From Pyrocephalus nanus (lineage: Eukaryota > Chordata > Aves > Passeriformes > Tyrannidae), in contig CM076275.1 of the NCBI GenBank assembly GCA_038380795.1, forward strand, positions 4,032,501 through 4,096,500: DNA of 64,000 nt. Reading direction: 5' to 3'. The notes under the pieces are model-generated. The model was not told the DNA's origin, did no database searches, and saw only the letters and a program-made list of their open reading frames with translations. Below, in pieces: positions 24,351 to 34,897 of this stretch. Position 1 is the first letter of the stretch. Each line of letters opens with the position of its first letter. A program made the translations under genes and the position numbers.

Positions 24351-24883
24351 GAGCTAAAAATCCCATAGCAGTTAAGAGTCCTTTGTTGATGAAGATTATT
24401 TTGACAAGAGCTCCAGGAAACTTGCTTTCCCACTGAAGACCCATTTTCAGGCTATTTTTGTCTTTACTGTATTTCATCTCCTTTTCTAAGATGGATTTTC
24501 TTCACCACAGATGAGATCCCAATTTCTTTTCAGACTTGGACAATGGTGCAGTTGAAGAGGGTGACAACAACAAGCTGCCTCTCAAAGTGCCACACAAAAG
24601 ACTTCAGTCAGGATATTTACAATAAATACAGGCACCAAGTGTGAGGGCTCCCGTTTCCTGGCAGCGTTGCCTGACGCAGTTTTTTTCCCTGGGAGGAATC
24701 TATTACATCAGTGGCCTCGGGAATGTATACTGAGATGGTTAATCAGAGTTGAAGATCACAGGACAGAAAGGGGCTTCAGTTCTTCTGGCTGGACAGAACG
24801 TACTCAATTTGGGAGCCGCTAAGGAATGCCACTGATATCACACAGTCTGTAGCTCATCTCTGCTCAGCCCTAAAATGGCATTA

Positions 24884-24960
24884 TGGCCCTGATTCAGCAA
24901 AGCACTGAAGCACATGTTGCACTTTAATTTCATCAATTAGGCTTAAATACTTGCTTAGGG
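24884..24960. mobile_element. Old interspersed-repeat relic (GGCCCTGATTCAGCAAAGCAC group)
   Basis: TGGCCCTGATTCAGCAAAGC at 24884-24903, then ACTGAAGCACATG and a later GCTTAAATACTTGCTTAGG, follow the order of an old palindromic repeat common in turtles and archosaurs (GATTCAGCAAAGCACTTAAGCACATGCTTAA-like). This is recalled from memory and the family name is not certain. Only one arm is well preserved. Confidence 0.45.
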
Positions 24961-25062
24961 ATGTGGATAGGCCACAGTGCCCACAGAGATCACAGCGCTG
25001 TTCAACAGGTAATTTGTTTTAGCCGGTGAATCCCTCTGTAGATAAAAGTTTCGTCAACTTAC
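24961..25062. other. Short spacer beside exon candidate
   Basis: No feature beyond the donor of the adjacent minus-strand candidate (ACTTAC at 25057-25062). Confidence 0.5.
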
Positions 25063-25262
25063 CCGTACTCCTTCCTGTCTGTTGCTTGGATCTCCCTGTC
25101 AGCTTTATCCCTACACTGCCAGGCAGTCTTTCAGGACACAACACTTCCTTTTCATTATATTTTCCTACAACATCAAGTGCAAATAGAGTTGTAGTTTCTA
25201 TAGCTCTCGTAACGCAAATAATTACATCAGGAACGGATTTAAGCATGGGCTTTATTGTCCTC
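25063..25262 (-). CDS. Weak candidate internal coding exon, gene not recognised
   Basis: On the minus strand AGTACGG is followed by a consensus GTAAGT donor (plus-strand ACTTAC at 25057-25062). CTTCCATTTAG gives a reasonable acceptor 200 nt upstream. The frame between is fully open and protein-like. Its peptide includes MLKSVPDVIICVTRAIETTT and ends TGRSKQQTGRST, phase 1 to 1. Against it, the plus strand of the same segment is also open for 108 codons, and I know no family with this sequence. It lies upstream of the 18-kb island on the minus strand, so it would require a transcript starting further away. Confidence 0.2.
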
Positions 25263-26279
25263 CTAAATGGAAGCTTATTTTTAGAGGCTTTATCTTTCTT
25301 CTGTTGTCCTCCCTGTGTGAAACAGGTCTTTACTCAACCCAGCTTGCTTTAGATCCCCACGAGGCAAAAGTGTCTGTGGGTGGAATGACATCCATTTGAA
25401 GGGAACAGTATTATGTGAGGAGTAAAGATTAAAAGGCCTGGAAAACTTCTAAGACTTCAGATGACATATTGAGTAATGCCAAGGTTGTGGCCAAGTTCCT
25501 ATGTGGCTTGGAAGCCATGGAAATGCAGAATGTTTGTGCAGCAGTTAATCTGCTGATAAGAACCTAAAGCAGAGCTAATTACAGAGCAGGTTCAAGGGAA
25601 AGCTCGGCAGAGCCTGCAAAGTCATTGCACAGTGATACAGCTTGAGGTTGGAAAAGGAACTATGGAATGCAGGCAGGTAACCTGGGAGAGGTGGGCCCAG
25701 GCCCACCGTGCTCTGACAGTGTAAAACTGACTGTCAGCAGGAGCAGATCCAGGCTGATGATTGTCAGTGAGTCCCACCGAGGGCTGGAATCAGCTGCTGA
25801 GAACTGCCTGGGAGCTGTGAGGGAATGGCAAAGGTGGATCCAACTCATCATCCAGGGGCAAGTTCTAACACTGCTGGACAAACATTTTGCTGAAGGGTCT
25901 TTCTTAGCTATCAGGTTTTTTTATCTGAATTCTATCGACTGCATTCCTAGGAGGAGGAAAAAAGCCTGCAAGAGCAAACCCTCGCCCGGAGAATAGCATG
26001 TGTTTGATTGACAGTCATGTAGTTTTTGTTTGAAATTAGATTTTTCAAAGGGGCAGGGTCAAGGGCTTTCTCTTGCAGAAGATCAAAGGTTACATCCCTT
26101 GCTCATCTAAACCAACTTGGCTTCAGTGACTCCTTTGTTGATTTGTAGAGGCTGAATGTGTCTACCAAAAATACAGCCCAGACATGGAATCAGCAGCACA
26201 CCCATGCCTGCTCTCCAGCTATGAAATAAAACATGATTCATACCCCAAACACAGGAGAAGTGGAATGCAAAAAGCAAAC

Positions 26280-26640
26280 AAAAAACAAGGTGAAAAGTAA
26301 TTACATTCCCTTAATTGCAGATTAAGAAAAAAAAAAAAGTATAACACTAAAAATTGTTCATTAGATTCTTTCTTTTTAAAACCTGTAAAACATGAAGGCA
26401 GTTCTTTATTGAATCCTGGGTTTTGGCAGAAAAATAAATGTTGCTGTAGGAATTATTGGAACATACACCTAATTAAAATATTAAAAAAAAATGCACTGTA
26501 AATGTAAGAGCTATTAAGCTGGGCAGAAATATATAGATCATGTTTAAACTGGAAGGAGGTAAATAATCCATTGCTCTTTATGTGATTGCCATTGGCAGAA
26601 AAGAAAATAATGTGGAATTATGACAAATGGTGCAGCCAGT
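26280..26640. promoter_or_regulatory. AT-rich block, possible conserved element
   Basis: About 360 bp of strongly AT-rich, non-repetitive DNA with several ATTAAAAT, CTAATTAAAA, AATAATCC and TTTAATTG cores and a preserved-looking TGATTGCCATTGGCAGAAAA segment. Judged by composition only. Confidence 0.27.
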
Positions 26641-26877
26641 AATGGAAGCGTTCCCGAGGGAGACACCACCCACAAGTGGAGAGTAAAGAAAGTAGTAAAG
26701 TAAATAAAGTAGTGGCAAGACTGAAAGTACAGAATCTATTTAATAAGCCACGGGTTTGAATGTGGAGAGAGCTCAGTTCTGATGACTGGAATCACAGGAC
26801 AGAGCTGCACTAGTGTAGCAGAGCTTCATCTAAGCTGACATTATGATCTGTTACCATTTAGTCCTGCTGTGTGACTC

Positions 26878-26901
26878 TGTGTGTGTGTGTGTGTGTGTGT
26901 T
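26878..26901. repeat. TG dinucleotide microsatellite
   Basis: An uninterrupted (TG) run of about 11.5 units, potentially polymorphic. Confidence 0.97.
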
Positions 26902-28530
26902 CTGGGGCATGGACTGTTCTCCATTTCAGCCCATCCTGGCAGGTGATGTTTGGCTTTAATTAGTTTTAACTGGTTCAAATCATGTAAACATTGATTTCAC
27001 ACTTACAGGTTGAGATAGTAGATACTGTCAAAAGAAAAATTAAATGAAAAATGTGTGTACAAGAGTAGAAAGGGCTCAGCAGCAGAGAGAAGGTAATTCT
27101 GCAGAGCTCTGAGAGATGAACACAGCAGCCACCTTCCCCAGGTGTTGCCCAGTATTAGTATTTCCTTAATGAGAACAGAAAGTGATTTTGATTTTTGCCC
27201 CAGAAGACATTTAGGCTCGATGTCTGTGATGGAGTCTGCGTGATTTGAGAACCGGCAGAATAATACTGTGTGTGTTCAATATCCTGAACCACAATTTATT
27301 TGCTTTTTCCATCAAAACACACTCTGTTCCTGTGGGGGCATAATTTCAGAGCTCAACTCTCAAGCTGGCTCTGAAACCTTCTATTAAGACAGAAATCTCC
27401 CAGATAATAGAAAACCATCTCAGGCCCATTCTCTTGCACATCAGGCTCTGTCTGTCCATCCAGGAGTTTATAGCAAGCTCATCTCTGCAATAATAGAGAG
27501 ACTTTAAAGGAGGTCTTAAAAGGCCAATGATTTCCAACAGCATCCCTGTCCCCTTCTTCCACTGTTGTCTCTTTTTCCTCCCTCATCGCTACAGGTCAGC
27601 TCTGGGAAAGAGAGAGCTCTTGCACTGAGTTTGGAGGGTGCCAGGATTGTTCAGACAGCAGTGAAAAGACTAAACTAGGAGTCCTGAACAAAGCCCAGTC
27701 TGTCACCAAAGCTGAAATCCCCTGGATTTCAGCAGTAGTTTGTGCCTCCACATCTCCCTGGCTGCAGCCAGGCTTTCCCTAGAGGAGGGGATCACAGACC
27801 TTGGGCTCTTTTACAGGAAGATGAATAAATAAAAGAGAAAACAGGAACATGGCAGGCAGCTGCATTTCATTACTTTCTGATTTAGTCATCCAGACTTACA
27901 AAGTGATAGTAAACACTGTTATCTCCGTGTACTGGGTGGGTGTGAAATATAACTTGAAGGACACACTCTGTTACTGGCTTGCTTTATGCTGTAGACTTTT
28001 CTAATAGAGCTGAATTAAATTTTCAGTGCTGTATTGTAGAAGGAGACTGGGCTTATTTAATATCCAAATATATTGGCCCAAACAGGTGGCAACACTGCCC
28101 TCCATCAGCAGATGGGAGAGGAAAAATACAGCCCTGTTCTTTAGTCTATTTGCTTTACCATTTTTCATTCCCAGCATTCAATTAGTCAGCAAGGTTAATC
28201 TTTAGCTAGGGCTCGTTGCAAGGACTGTGTTCCTTTCCTCTGTTCTGCTGGAGTTCCGTGTGCAGGGAGCCTTAAGTTCGTCCATCTGCAAAGGTGGGGA
28301 CTGGCCTGGGGAAAATACAAAGTTGTGTCCTTGTTCTCCAAATTCTCCCCAGCCCAGCAGGCAACGTGAGGCTGCATCAGCACATCCCCTCTGTCACCGT
28401 GCTTCCCACTGACCCCAAACAAGTCCAAAACAACGGCCCAGCCAAACCACCAGCGATGTGATATTTGCTCTCAAATGTCAAGCTGAGGAATTTGCTCCAG
28501 ACATGTCTCTTCCTGTGCTGAAATCGAATT

Positions 28531-28548
28531 GCAGCAGCAGCAGCAGCA
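28531..28548. repeat. GCA trinucleotide run, 6 units
   Basis: Six GCA units in non-coding context. No open frame gives it meaning as poly-glutamine. Confidence 0.92.
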
Positions 28549-28685
28549 CTGTCCTCACCAGTCAGAACTGGCTCTCGGTGCATTTCTGAGTGCGTTTGTC
28601 GCAGCTCAAAGCTGTCGGGAGAGGCAAGGGCAGAGACACTTCAGGAGAAAAAAATGTAATAAACTGCAGCCATACTTCACACACA

Positions 28686-28738
28686 AACTCTTTTTTTTTT
28701 TTTTTCTTTCCCTGAAGAAGAAAAAAAAAAAAAGAGTT
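28686..28738. repeat. Near-perfect poly(T)/poly(A) hairpin
   Basis: AACTC followed by T15 and a CTTTC segment faces an inverted GAAGAAG, A13 and GAGTT. Arms are more than 20 bp, with a loop of a few bases. Because AACTC and GAGTT at the outer ends also pair, this is an inverted duplication and not two independent homopolymers. A cruciform or head-to-head tail insertion could explain it. Confidence 0.88.
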
Positions 28739-29754
28739 AAACCTCAGAAGAAACACTCCAGATTGTGAACCTCAGCTCTCTTCCCAGCAGAGTTCCCTTA
28801 TCTTGCCCCAGACTGAAATGCAGGCGTGAGAGCGCTGGACAGCTGAGATGGGATCACTCCTTTTCCTTTTGTTATGCGGAAGTTATGGGAAGACCCAGCC
28901 AGGACAGATGATTTGTCCGTGCATGAGTCAGCCAAAGAACTCGTAACTCTTGCAAAACAAAACCACTACCAACAATAATTCAGGCTCTCCAAGGAACATG
29001 TCAGGGAATGTAAAAGCTGGAGACTGAAAGACAGGCTGGGAGGAGGGGGAGTACTTGCCTGCCTTGGACATGAACAAAACATTCAGATCACTCAGATCCA
29101 ACGGTGCATCGAGGTCCATGAGCAACCTCTGGGCAAGGCTAAAGCACCTCAGGATAGAGCCACACTAGCCCCAGAAGCTCAAGTTTGTGGAGCTACTGCA
29201 ACTGAAATTAGGTGAGATAACAACATCACTCTTGATTTCACAGTACAGATCCGTGCTTTTGTATCTCAGAAACGCGTTTGGGGATTTATCTTCCTTGATA
29301 CTTCAAGAAAAAATAAGCTCTGCAGGACATTGTTTGTTACATACAGAGTGTGAAACGTCAAGCATTGCGAGAGGATTTAAAAAAGCTCTTTAGAAGAATT
29401 TGTTATAGGTCCTCTAAGCAAGGAGAATAACTGGACTATGAAATAACCAGTCAATACAAAAGGATATAGAGAGGCCAAAATCCTAGTAATGGATTTTTAT
29501 CTGTCCAGGCAAACTAGGAACCACCATCAGGGAAAATTAGATTGGAAGTCTTTGGTTTTGGTGCTGAATCGTGTTTTTAGAGCTGAAGCGTATCCAATAG
29601 GGAATGAAGCTGTACAAAATTTGATCAAGCAATACAAGGGCTAGACTGAAGCTGGACAGAAGGGGCAGAACAGAGCACAGGCTAGACAGATTTTAAAGGC
29701 AAAGTACGCCAAAGGAGAAAAACAACCGTCCCTGAACGGGAGGCAGGCAAGATC

Positions 29755-29860
29755 ATTTTCCAAAGTACATTATTCTGCAATTAGATGATAAATCTGGTCA
29801 TGATGTTATTTATTCCTGACAACATCCAAAACTTTAATCTGCGTTATTTACCAAGTCCAC
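29755..29860. promoter_or_regulatory. AT-rich block, possible conserved element
   Basis: TCTGCAATTAGATGATAAAT, GATGTTATTTATTCC and TTTAATCTGCGTTATTTACC occur together, without repeat character. Resembles homeodomain/forkhead-rich enhancer sequence. Not verifiable without alignment. Confidence 0.3.
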
Positions 29861-30572
29861 AGCTATTTGGCAAGCAGGACAGAAGTAGTGTCAGCTGTAA
29901 GGGGCTCCTCCTTTGAAGACAAATAGACAAGCAGGCAAAGAGTCAAGGAAGGGCTCCAGTGTTTCAGCTGCGTGGCCAAGAGCCACTTCTTTGTAGCATA
30001 TGGCACACACTAACAGGTTTATTTTCCTCGAGGAGGACGTATAAACTGTCTGCAACTGCTCTTCACACTTGTCACTCTTAAGTCAGACAATTTTTCCAAG
30101 GCATCCTGCAAAAAGCAGCCCCCCAGTTGAAGCTGAACAAAGAATTTGTGGGTGCCTGGCAGGTCGTTCAGGGAGCAAAGGGCTAAAAGGCTGCACTAAC
30201 AGAGTGTGGGGAAGCACGAGGGAAGTGTGTCAGAGAAGCCAACAAAGGCAGACGGGTGAGATGTGAAATGAGAGCAATTAAATGAGGAGGGGCAGGGCTG
30301 GAGGCCGGGGGGACACTGCTGGGAAGTAGAGTTAAATTCGGGTCAGGGAAGAGAAGCAGCAAGTGGCAGCATGTTTGCAGCTGTCCCGGCCCTGCTGTGG
30401 TCCCAGCCCAGCCAGATCTCCTCTGGGCCAGCAGCCCTCGGGCTCTCTCCTTGCACCAGGCAGTGCCCGGTGGGTGCCAGGGCTGGCCAGCACCTGCTGC
30501 CAGCCCCACCGAGCTGCAGCCTGCCCCGAGGCCCATCACACACCGCGATTAACATTCAGAGGCCGGAGCGAC

Positions 30573-30671
30573 TGGCAAAGATAATTACACAGCGAGTCAA
30601 TTGGCTGGCAAAGTTAATTATGCGGGGAGTCAAACGAGTGGCAAACCCAGTGACTGAGGCAGAATAAAGAA
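30573..30671. repeat. Degenerate 33-bp tandem array, three units
   Basis: TGGCAAAG starts at 30573 and 30606, and TGGCAAAC at 30639: exactly 33 bp each. Units 1 and 2 agree at about 24 of 33 positions, with TGGCAAAG, TAATTA (30582 and 30615) and GAGTCAA (30594 and 30627) all in register. Unit 3 keeps TGGCAAA but drifts afterwards. TGGCA recurs out of register at 30677 and 30690. The array ends shortly before the CpG-rich island. TAATTA is a homeodomain core and TGGCA an NFI half-site. Confidence 0.8.
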
Positions 30672-30713
30672 ACATTTGGCAGTGACAAATGGCAAAACAA
30701 GTTACTCAGGCGA

Positions 30714-30723
30714 GGGGGGGGGG
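30714..30723. repeat. G homopolymer, 10 bp
   Basis: An uninterrupted G10 run at the edge of the second CpG island. Confidence 0.9.
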
Positions 30724-30734
30724 TCAGGCGTGCT

Positions 30735-31085
30735 GGACACTGGGTGCGTTCTGCGGCCGCAGGAGCTGGCGCGGTGTCAGCGTGTGCTCGGTCCTGGCAG
30801 AGCATCTCCCCGGGCAGGGCAGGAGCGCAGCCCCGGCTCCACCAGCGGGGCTCGCATCTCCACCTGCCTCCACCGCAATTACCCCGCAACCTCCACTCGT
30901 TTCACCTCCCTCCGCCCCGGGGCTGCTCGCTGCCCCCATTGCGCCACACGAGGAAAGCGTTTTGCATCCTCTCCAGCCGAATGTTAAGCAGACGTTTATC
31001 GACCCGAGAGGGGAAAAATATTAACTAACACCCCGCGGCCGTCCCTGTGTGCCCGCCCTCGCACACAGCCCCGGGGCCACCACCA
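30735..31085. promoter_or_regulatory. Second CpG-rich island, direction unknown
   Basis: About 350 bp with roughly thirty CpG sites, including GCGGCCGC at about 30753 and CCGCGG near 31034, bracketed by AT-rich DNA. No convincing splice donor leaves it on either strand, and no coding start with a recognisable product was seen. It may be a promoter of a non-coding transcript, an alternative promoter or an orphan island acting as an enhancer. Open frames on several frames here are compositional. Confidence 0.6.
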
Positions 31086-33207
31086 GCAACACCCTCCCGG
31101 CACACGCAGGAGCTACACGGAAAGAAAACTTTATTTCTTCTGCCATTACGCTCCAAAGCAGGAAAATGGCACACGCTGGGACAGAGGGGTTTCTGCCAAC
31201 ACAGACCAACAGGCCACATCTTATCTGGAAACCGGCTGCGTTTACTTGTCCTGACTACGAGCAATGGCGCGTTTTTCAAGGACTTAGTGAAGGGAGATAG
31301 CACAGAGCTTTGAGGTCCCTTTGGGGAAGGTTACATACTTTATTTCCATATATATTATATTACAGAAATAGTAAGAGCCCTGAAGTGACCTGCAAAGGGC
31401 TAAAGGCAGGCTTTTTTTTTTTTATTATTCCTTACAAGGTATAACCAAACCTAGAAGTGTTGAGATTCCCAAGTCTGCTCCTTGCTTTTTTCTACGTTAG
31501 ATAACTTACATGAGTGTCAGAGCTAGAGCATCCCCAAAATTATGACATGCTTAGAAATTACTGAAATCAAAGTTAAGCAACTGAAAAAAAAAAAAAAAGA
31601 AAAAAAAAATGTTTAATCCTTCTATCTGCAACAGTTTTGGGTTAGTTAATAGTTACTTCACCGTGCCAGCCAGTTGGCATGGTTGGGCAGTGGAGGGCTT
31701 TGAGACCAGATCTTCTGGGAAAGCTTAGGTATCTGCAATGCAAATTTACACACAAATTCTCCAGTAAAAGAAAAAAAATTAAAGTCAACTTCAGGTAATT
31801 GCCTACAAAAACAGTGTCCCCAAACTATATCTAGTAGTTGCCAGATAAAACTCTGTTCTTCACGTGCAACATTTTCACATCTTACTTGAACATTTTATTT
31901 GAAAGCAATGCATTTCTTCTGAGGTGAATTATGCTACTATAATCATGAGGGGGAAAAGGGAAATAAATAGGAGGAGAGGCAACCTCGACACACTAGGCAG
32001 TTTAAAACAAAGAAGAACAAATAACAATAGCAAAGAATCAATGTGGTACATGAAAAATAAGTCCTTTCTAGGTCACGCTTAAATTTGCATTAATGGCCTT
32101 CTTGTCAAATTATCTCAGGGGAATTTAGGATTAGCATGCAAAAGAAGCATGATACAAACTAGAGCAGTAATACTTGTTTTTGTTTACCAGACCATTTTCT
32201 CCAAAGGAACTAAATACGAGAATTTTGAGGGATCTGACTTTCATCTTTTAAAAGGGAAGTACAGGAGTTAGGAAGAGCTCACCGTAATTAGGAGCTATTC
32301 AAATAATATATAATCCCTCTCTGTGTTTACTCAGCAGTGTGTACTTTAATCATGGCAAACATTAAACTGACCCAAGCCATCTCCTTCTATAGACTGGCTC
32401 AGGAGCCCATTTGTTCAGCTCTAGGATCAGCTCTTAAGAAAACAAATCTTATCAAGTGCACTTAAAAGTAAACACGGGGTATTCCCAAATCTGCATCTGA
32501 AAACATATTTGATAAATATGATAGAGAGTGGAGGGGGGGAAAAAGAAGATTCCATAAGCATTTAATCTGCCAGTCCAATGTGTAATAGAAGGGAGGTCAC
32601 CTAAGGGTTGTTGCTTTAGTTTTGGAGTAGCAGGACGGTGTATTGACAAGATTTTGGAATTAATAGAGATACTGGCTTTTATTATTGTCTGGTGTGCCAG
32701 TGAGCGGTGAGCAACCACATATTCCTGCTGCTTCAGCAGGTCCTGTGGGACACTCACCACGTCGGAGTTCTGATTCACACAATCAGTGTTAAACGGTCTG
32801 GCCCTCATTGTGTTACCACACAGCTGGAGAGAAAGTGTTTGCTGAGGATGCTGCACTGCTCAGGTGCTGGCAGGGGGTGGAAATTGGAGCTGGTTTTACT
32901 CTGCAGCCTCTTGCCTGGTGGGCCGTGGTACCACCCCTCTGTTAAGTTTTTACTTAGCAAATCTGTGAAGGTTTACTACATAAACCAACCTGCTGCCTGC
33001 ACAAAGGCAGCCTGGAGATAACAAATGGACTTCTGCACCCAGCTCTGAAGGGTGTGTGAGCACACTGATATAAAGGCTGTCTGACCTATAAAGGGAGTAT
33101 CATTTGTGCCATCAAATCTCTGCTGTCAGAGCAGGGAACTGCACCAGGAAACCTTTTCTCAAATGCTGAAATCTCCCCACTGGCCCAGCAATGCAGCAGA
33201 TACAAGA
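31086..33207. other. Non-coding AT-rich stretch
   Basis: No gene or assigned transposon. Contains a T-rich run near 31411 and an A-rich tract at 31584-31609. The segment around 31900-32350 is AT-rich without clear motif clustering. Confidence 0.6.
31584..31609. repeat. Poly(A) tract with G interruption
   Basis: A15, a single G, then A9. Low complexity. Confidence 0.92.
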
Positions 33208-33312
33208 ACACTGCCATTATCATTACTTCAGGCTGAGAAAATTGAAACAAATCTTTTGAATTAACAGTCATCTTTACAAATAGCCCAGAGCTGCCAAGTT
33301 CTTGGATTTTAT
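33208..33312 (-). mobile_element. Possible MIR-like SINE relic, reverse orientation
   Basis: ATTATCATTACTTCAGGCTG, then AGAAAATTGAAACAAA, then a TTAACAGTCA-type part and CCCAGAGCTGCCAAGTTCTTGG, track the reverse complement of the MIR core (ATTATCCCCATTTTACAGATGAGGAAACTGAGGC... AGAGCTGGGATT). It is heavily diverged and the ends are approximate. Confidence 0.4.
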
Positions 33313-34314
33313 TGAAACTCCTCTGAATTTTCAAGCTCATCAAGACTTTGCAGCTGGAGTGGGAGCAGATAATCTAGCCCAGGCAGTGCTATGGGAAAGA
33401 GACCCAGCAGGGTGAGAGAACAGACATCAAACACCGTGGCTGGTGGAAACAATTCCACCCACTTTACAGTCACCAAATGTTACAGGGGGCACAAGGCTGT
33501 GGAAAAATCATGCCCCAAAGAAATTTAAGGCACCCAGGGCAGGACACAAGCAAGCTACTAAAAACTCGTTTCTAAAACATGCCACCTACAGGGAACACAC
33601 AGTTACCTGTTTGCATCCTGGTCTGCTCAAATGCTGATTTTCAGAATTATAAGGCCTGCACATTAACGTGGTTTGATCAGCAGTTTTACACAGCTCAGCC
33701 ACGGCTGCTTTCATTATCTGCCACCCATCTGTACTGTTGGTATGCTTGGCTCTTTTACAGTGTTGATCATGTCTGATTTAACATGCCAGGTTACATTAAC
33801 AGCTCTGAAACCCAAACGGCCACACAAGTCCTGAAAAAAGCAGTGGGACTGCTTTGCTGTTGTTACACATTATATTCCTCTTCTCATTGTCACTAAAATC
33901 CAACCAGAGAAGCACTTCTAGGGGGACACCATTAGCCACCAGACACCCCAGGGCATCACAGCAGCCCACAAAGCTGATACTTTCTGCCAGCTCTACAATG
34001 TGCAGAGTTTGTAAGGTTCCTGGGCACCCCTCCTCCCCCCAATTAGTCATGCCTGTGACTTGTCTGTACGAGGAGTTAGGAAAGGGGGAAAAAAAATTAG
34101 CTTTTCCTCTGGCTTCCAATTTAATGAAAGGCTTAAAAGTTCAGTGAATTCAGAGAATGTAACCTTTGGGGCTCTCATGAAGAACAATGAAAATAATAAG
34201 AAAATCTGATGTTTCTCATACAAGTATATCTCTTAAAACTCTTACAAATCTTAGCTTTTTTGGTAGAAAAAAAAACTAAACCAGAGGCAGATCAGAGTCT
34301 TGTCAGCCTGCTAT

Positions 34315-34680
34315 AAGATTAAATAGTCTATTAATCAAAAATCAGATTAACAACACTTTGTTAAAGCTAATTATGTGAGGAAAGCCAGCTTCTTGTTGCA
34401 TTGCCAAAATATTGGATATAATTTTTTTTAATTTTTTTTTTATTCATTGCATCATTTTAGACCAAATGTTTTGGCAGCTTAATTAGAGGCAGGTGGTGCC
34501 GTTGCCATAATTACATAGAAGTCCTCATATTTTGTCATGATGCTTATTAGAGCCGTTGATTCAGCAGGAAGGGGAAGCATCCTGGCCAACCAAATATTGC
34601 AGCAGTCTTTATGGGAAATGCAGTGCACCTTCAGATGAGAGCTGCCTGATTTATAGGAAGCCAAATATTTATTTCAGCTT
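34315..34680. promoter_or_regulatory. AT-rich block with E-box and homeodomain cores, possible conserved enhancer
   Basis: Carries GATTAAATAG, CTATTAATCAAAAATCAGAT, GCTAATTATG, GCTTAATTAG followed by GGCAGGTGGTGCC (E-box CAGGTG), CATAATTACATAG and TTTGTCATGATGCTTATTAG in 360 bp. Non-repetitive apart from a T-rich stretch at about 34423-34441. This is one of the best enhancer-like segments in the window, but the judgement is from composition and motif density only. Confidence 0.35.
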
Positions 34681-34749
34681 TGGGACAGCACTGCCTTTTC
34701 CAGTAGGAAACAGTTAAATGGAACTGAAAGCTCTCAACCCCAAATGAAA

Positions 34750-34897
34750 CCCAAACCCACTGCAGTCAATGGCAACATTCCCATCGGCTTAATTGGGACC
34801 AAAACCCAGCTGGCTTTCCTGAGCAGGGTAAGACTGATTTATATAGGATGGATATGGGACAAGTCTCCAAATATAACTGAGATCAGAATTTGGCTCA
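34750..34897. mobile_element. Old inverted-repeat transposon-like relic
   Basis: CCCACTGCAGTCAATGGCAA, ATTCCCATCGGCTTAATTGG and, at the far end, AACTGAGATCAGAATTTGGC match the layout of the ancient palindromic repeat group with a CCATTGAAGTCAATGGGA-like core and GAGATCAGAATCAGGCCC-like end. Identification is from memory. Heavily diverged; boundaries approximate. Confidence 0.45.

Larger units (their letters stand above)
18895..24883. other. Non-coding stretch, no gene recognised
   Basis: Contains homopolymers and two AT-rich possible regulatory blocks (20995-21115 and 22255-22515). A hydrophobic open frame at 20404-20730 was considered and rejected. No transposon was identified with confidence. 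Confidence 0.55.
25263..30572. other. Non-coding stretch, no gene recognised
   Basis: Non-coding DNA with AT-rich possible regulatory blocks at 26280-26640 and 29755-29860, a TG microsatellite, a GCA run and an A/T hairpin. From about 30360 to 30560 the DNA turns GC-rich but CpG-poor ahead of the second island. Confidence 0.55.

Noticed and set aside
28531..28548. GCA run as a possible poly-glutamine coding tract
   Set aside because: Only six units, and the surrounding frames are short and unrecognisable.
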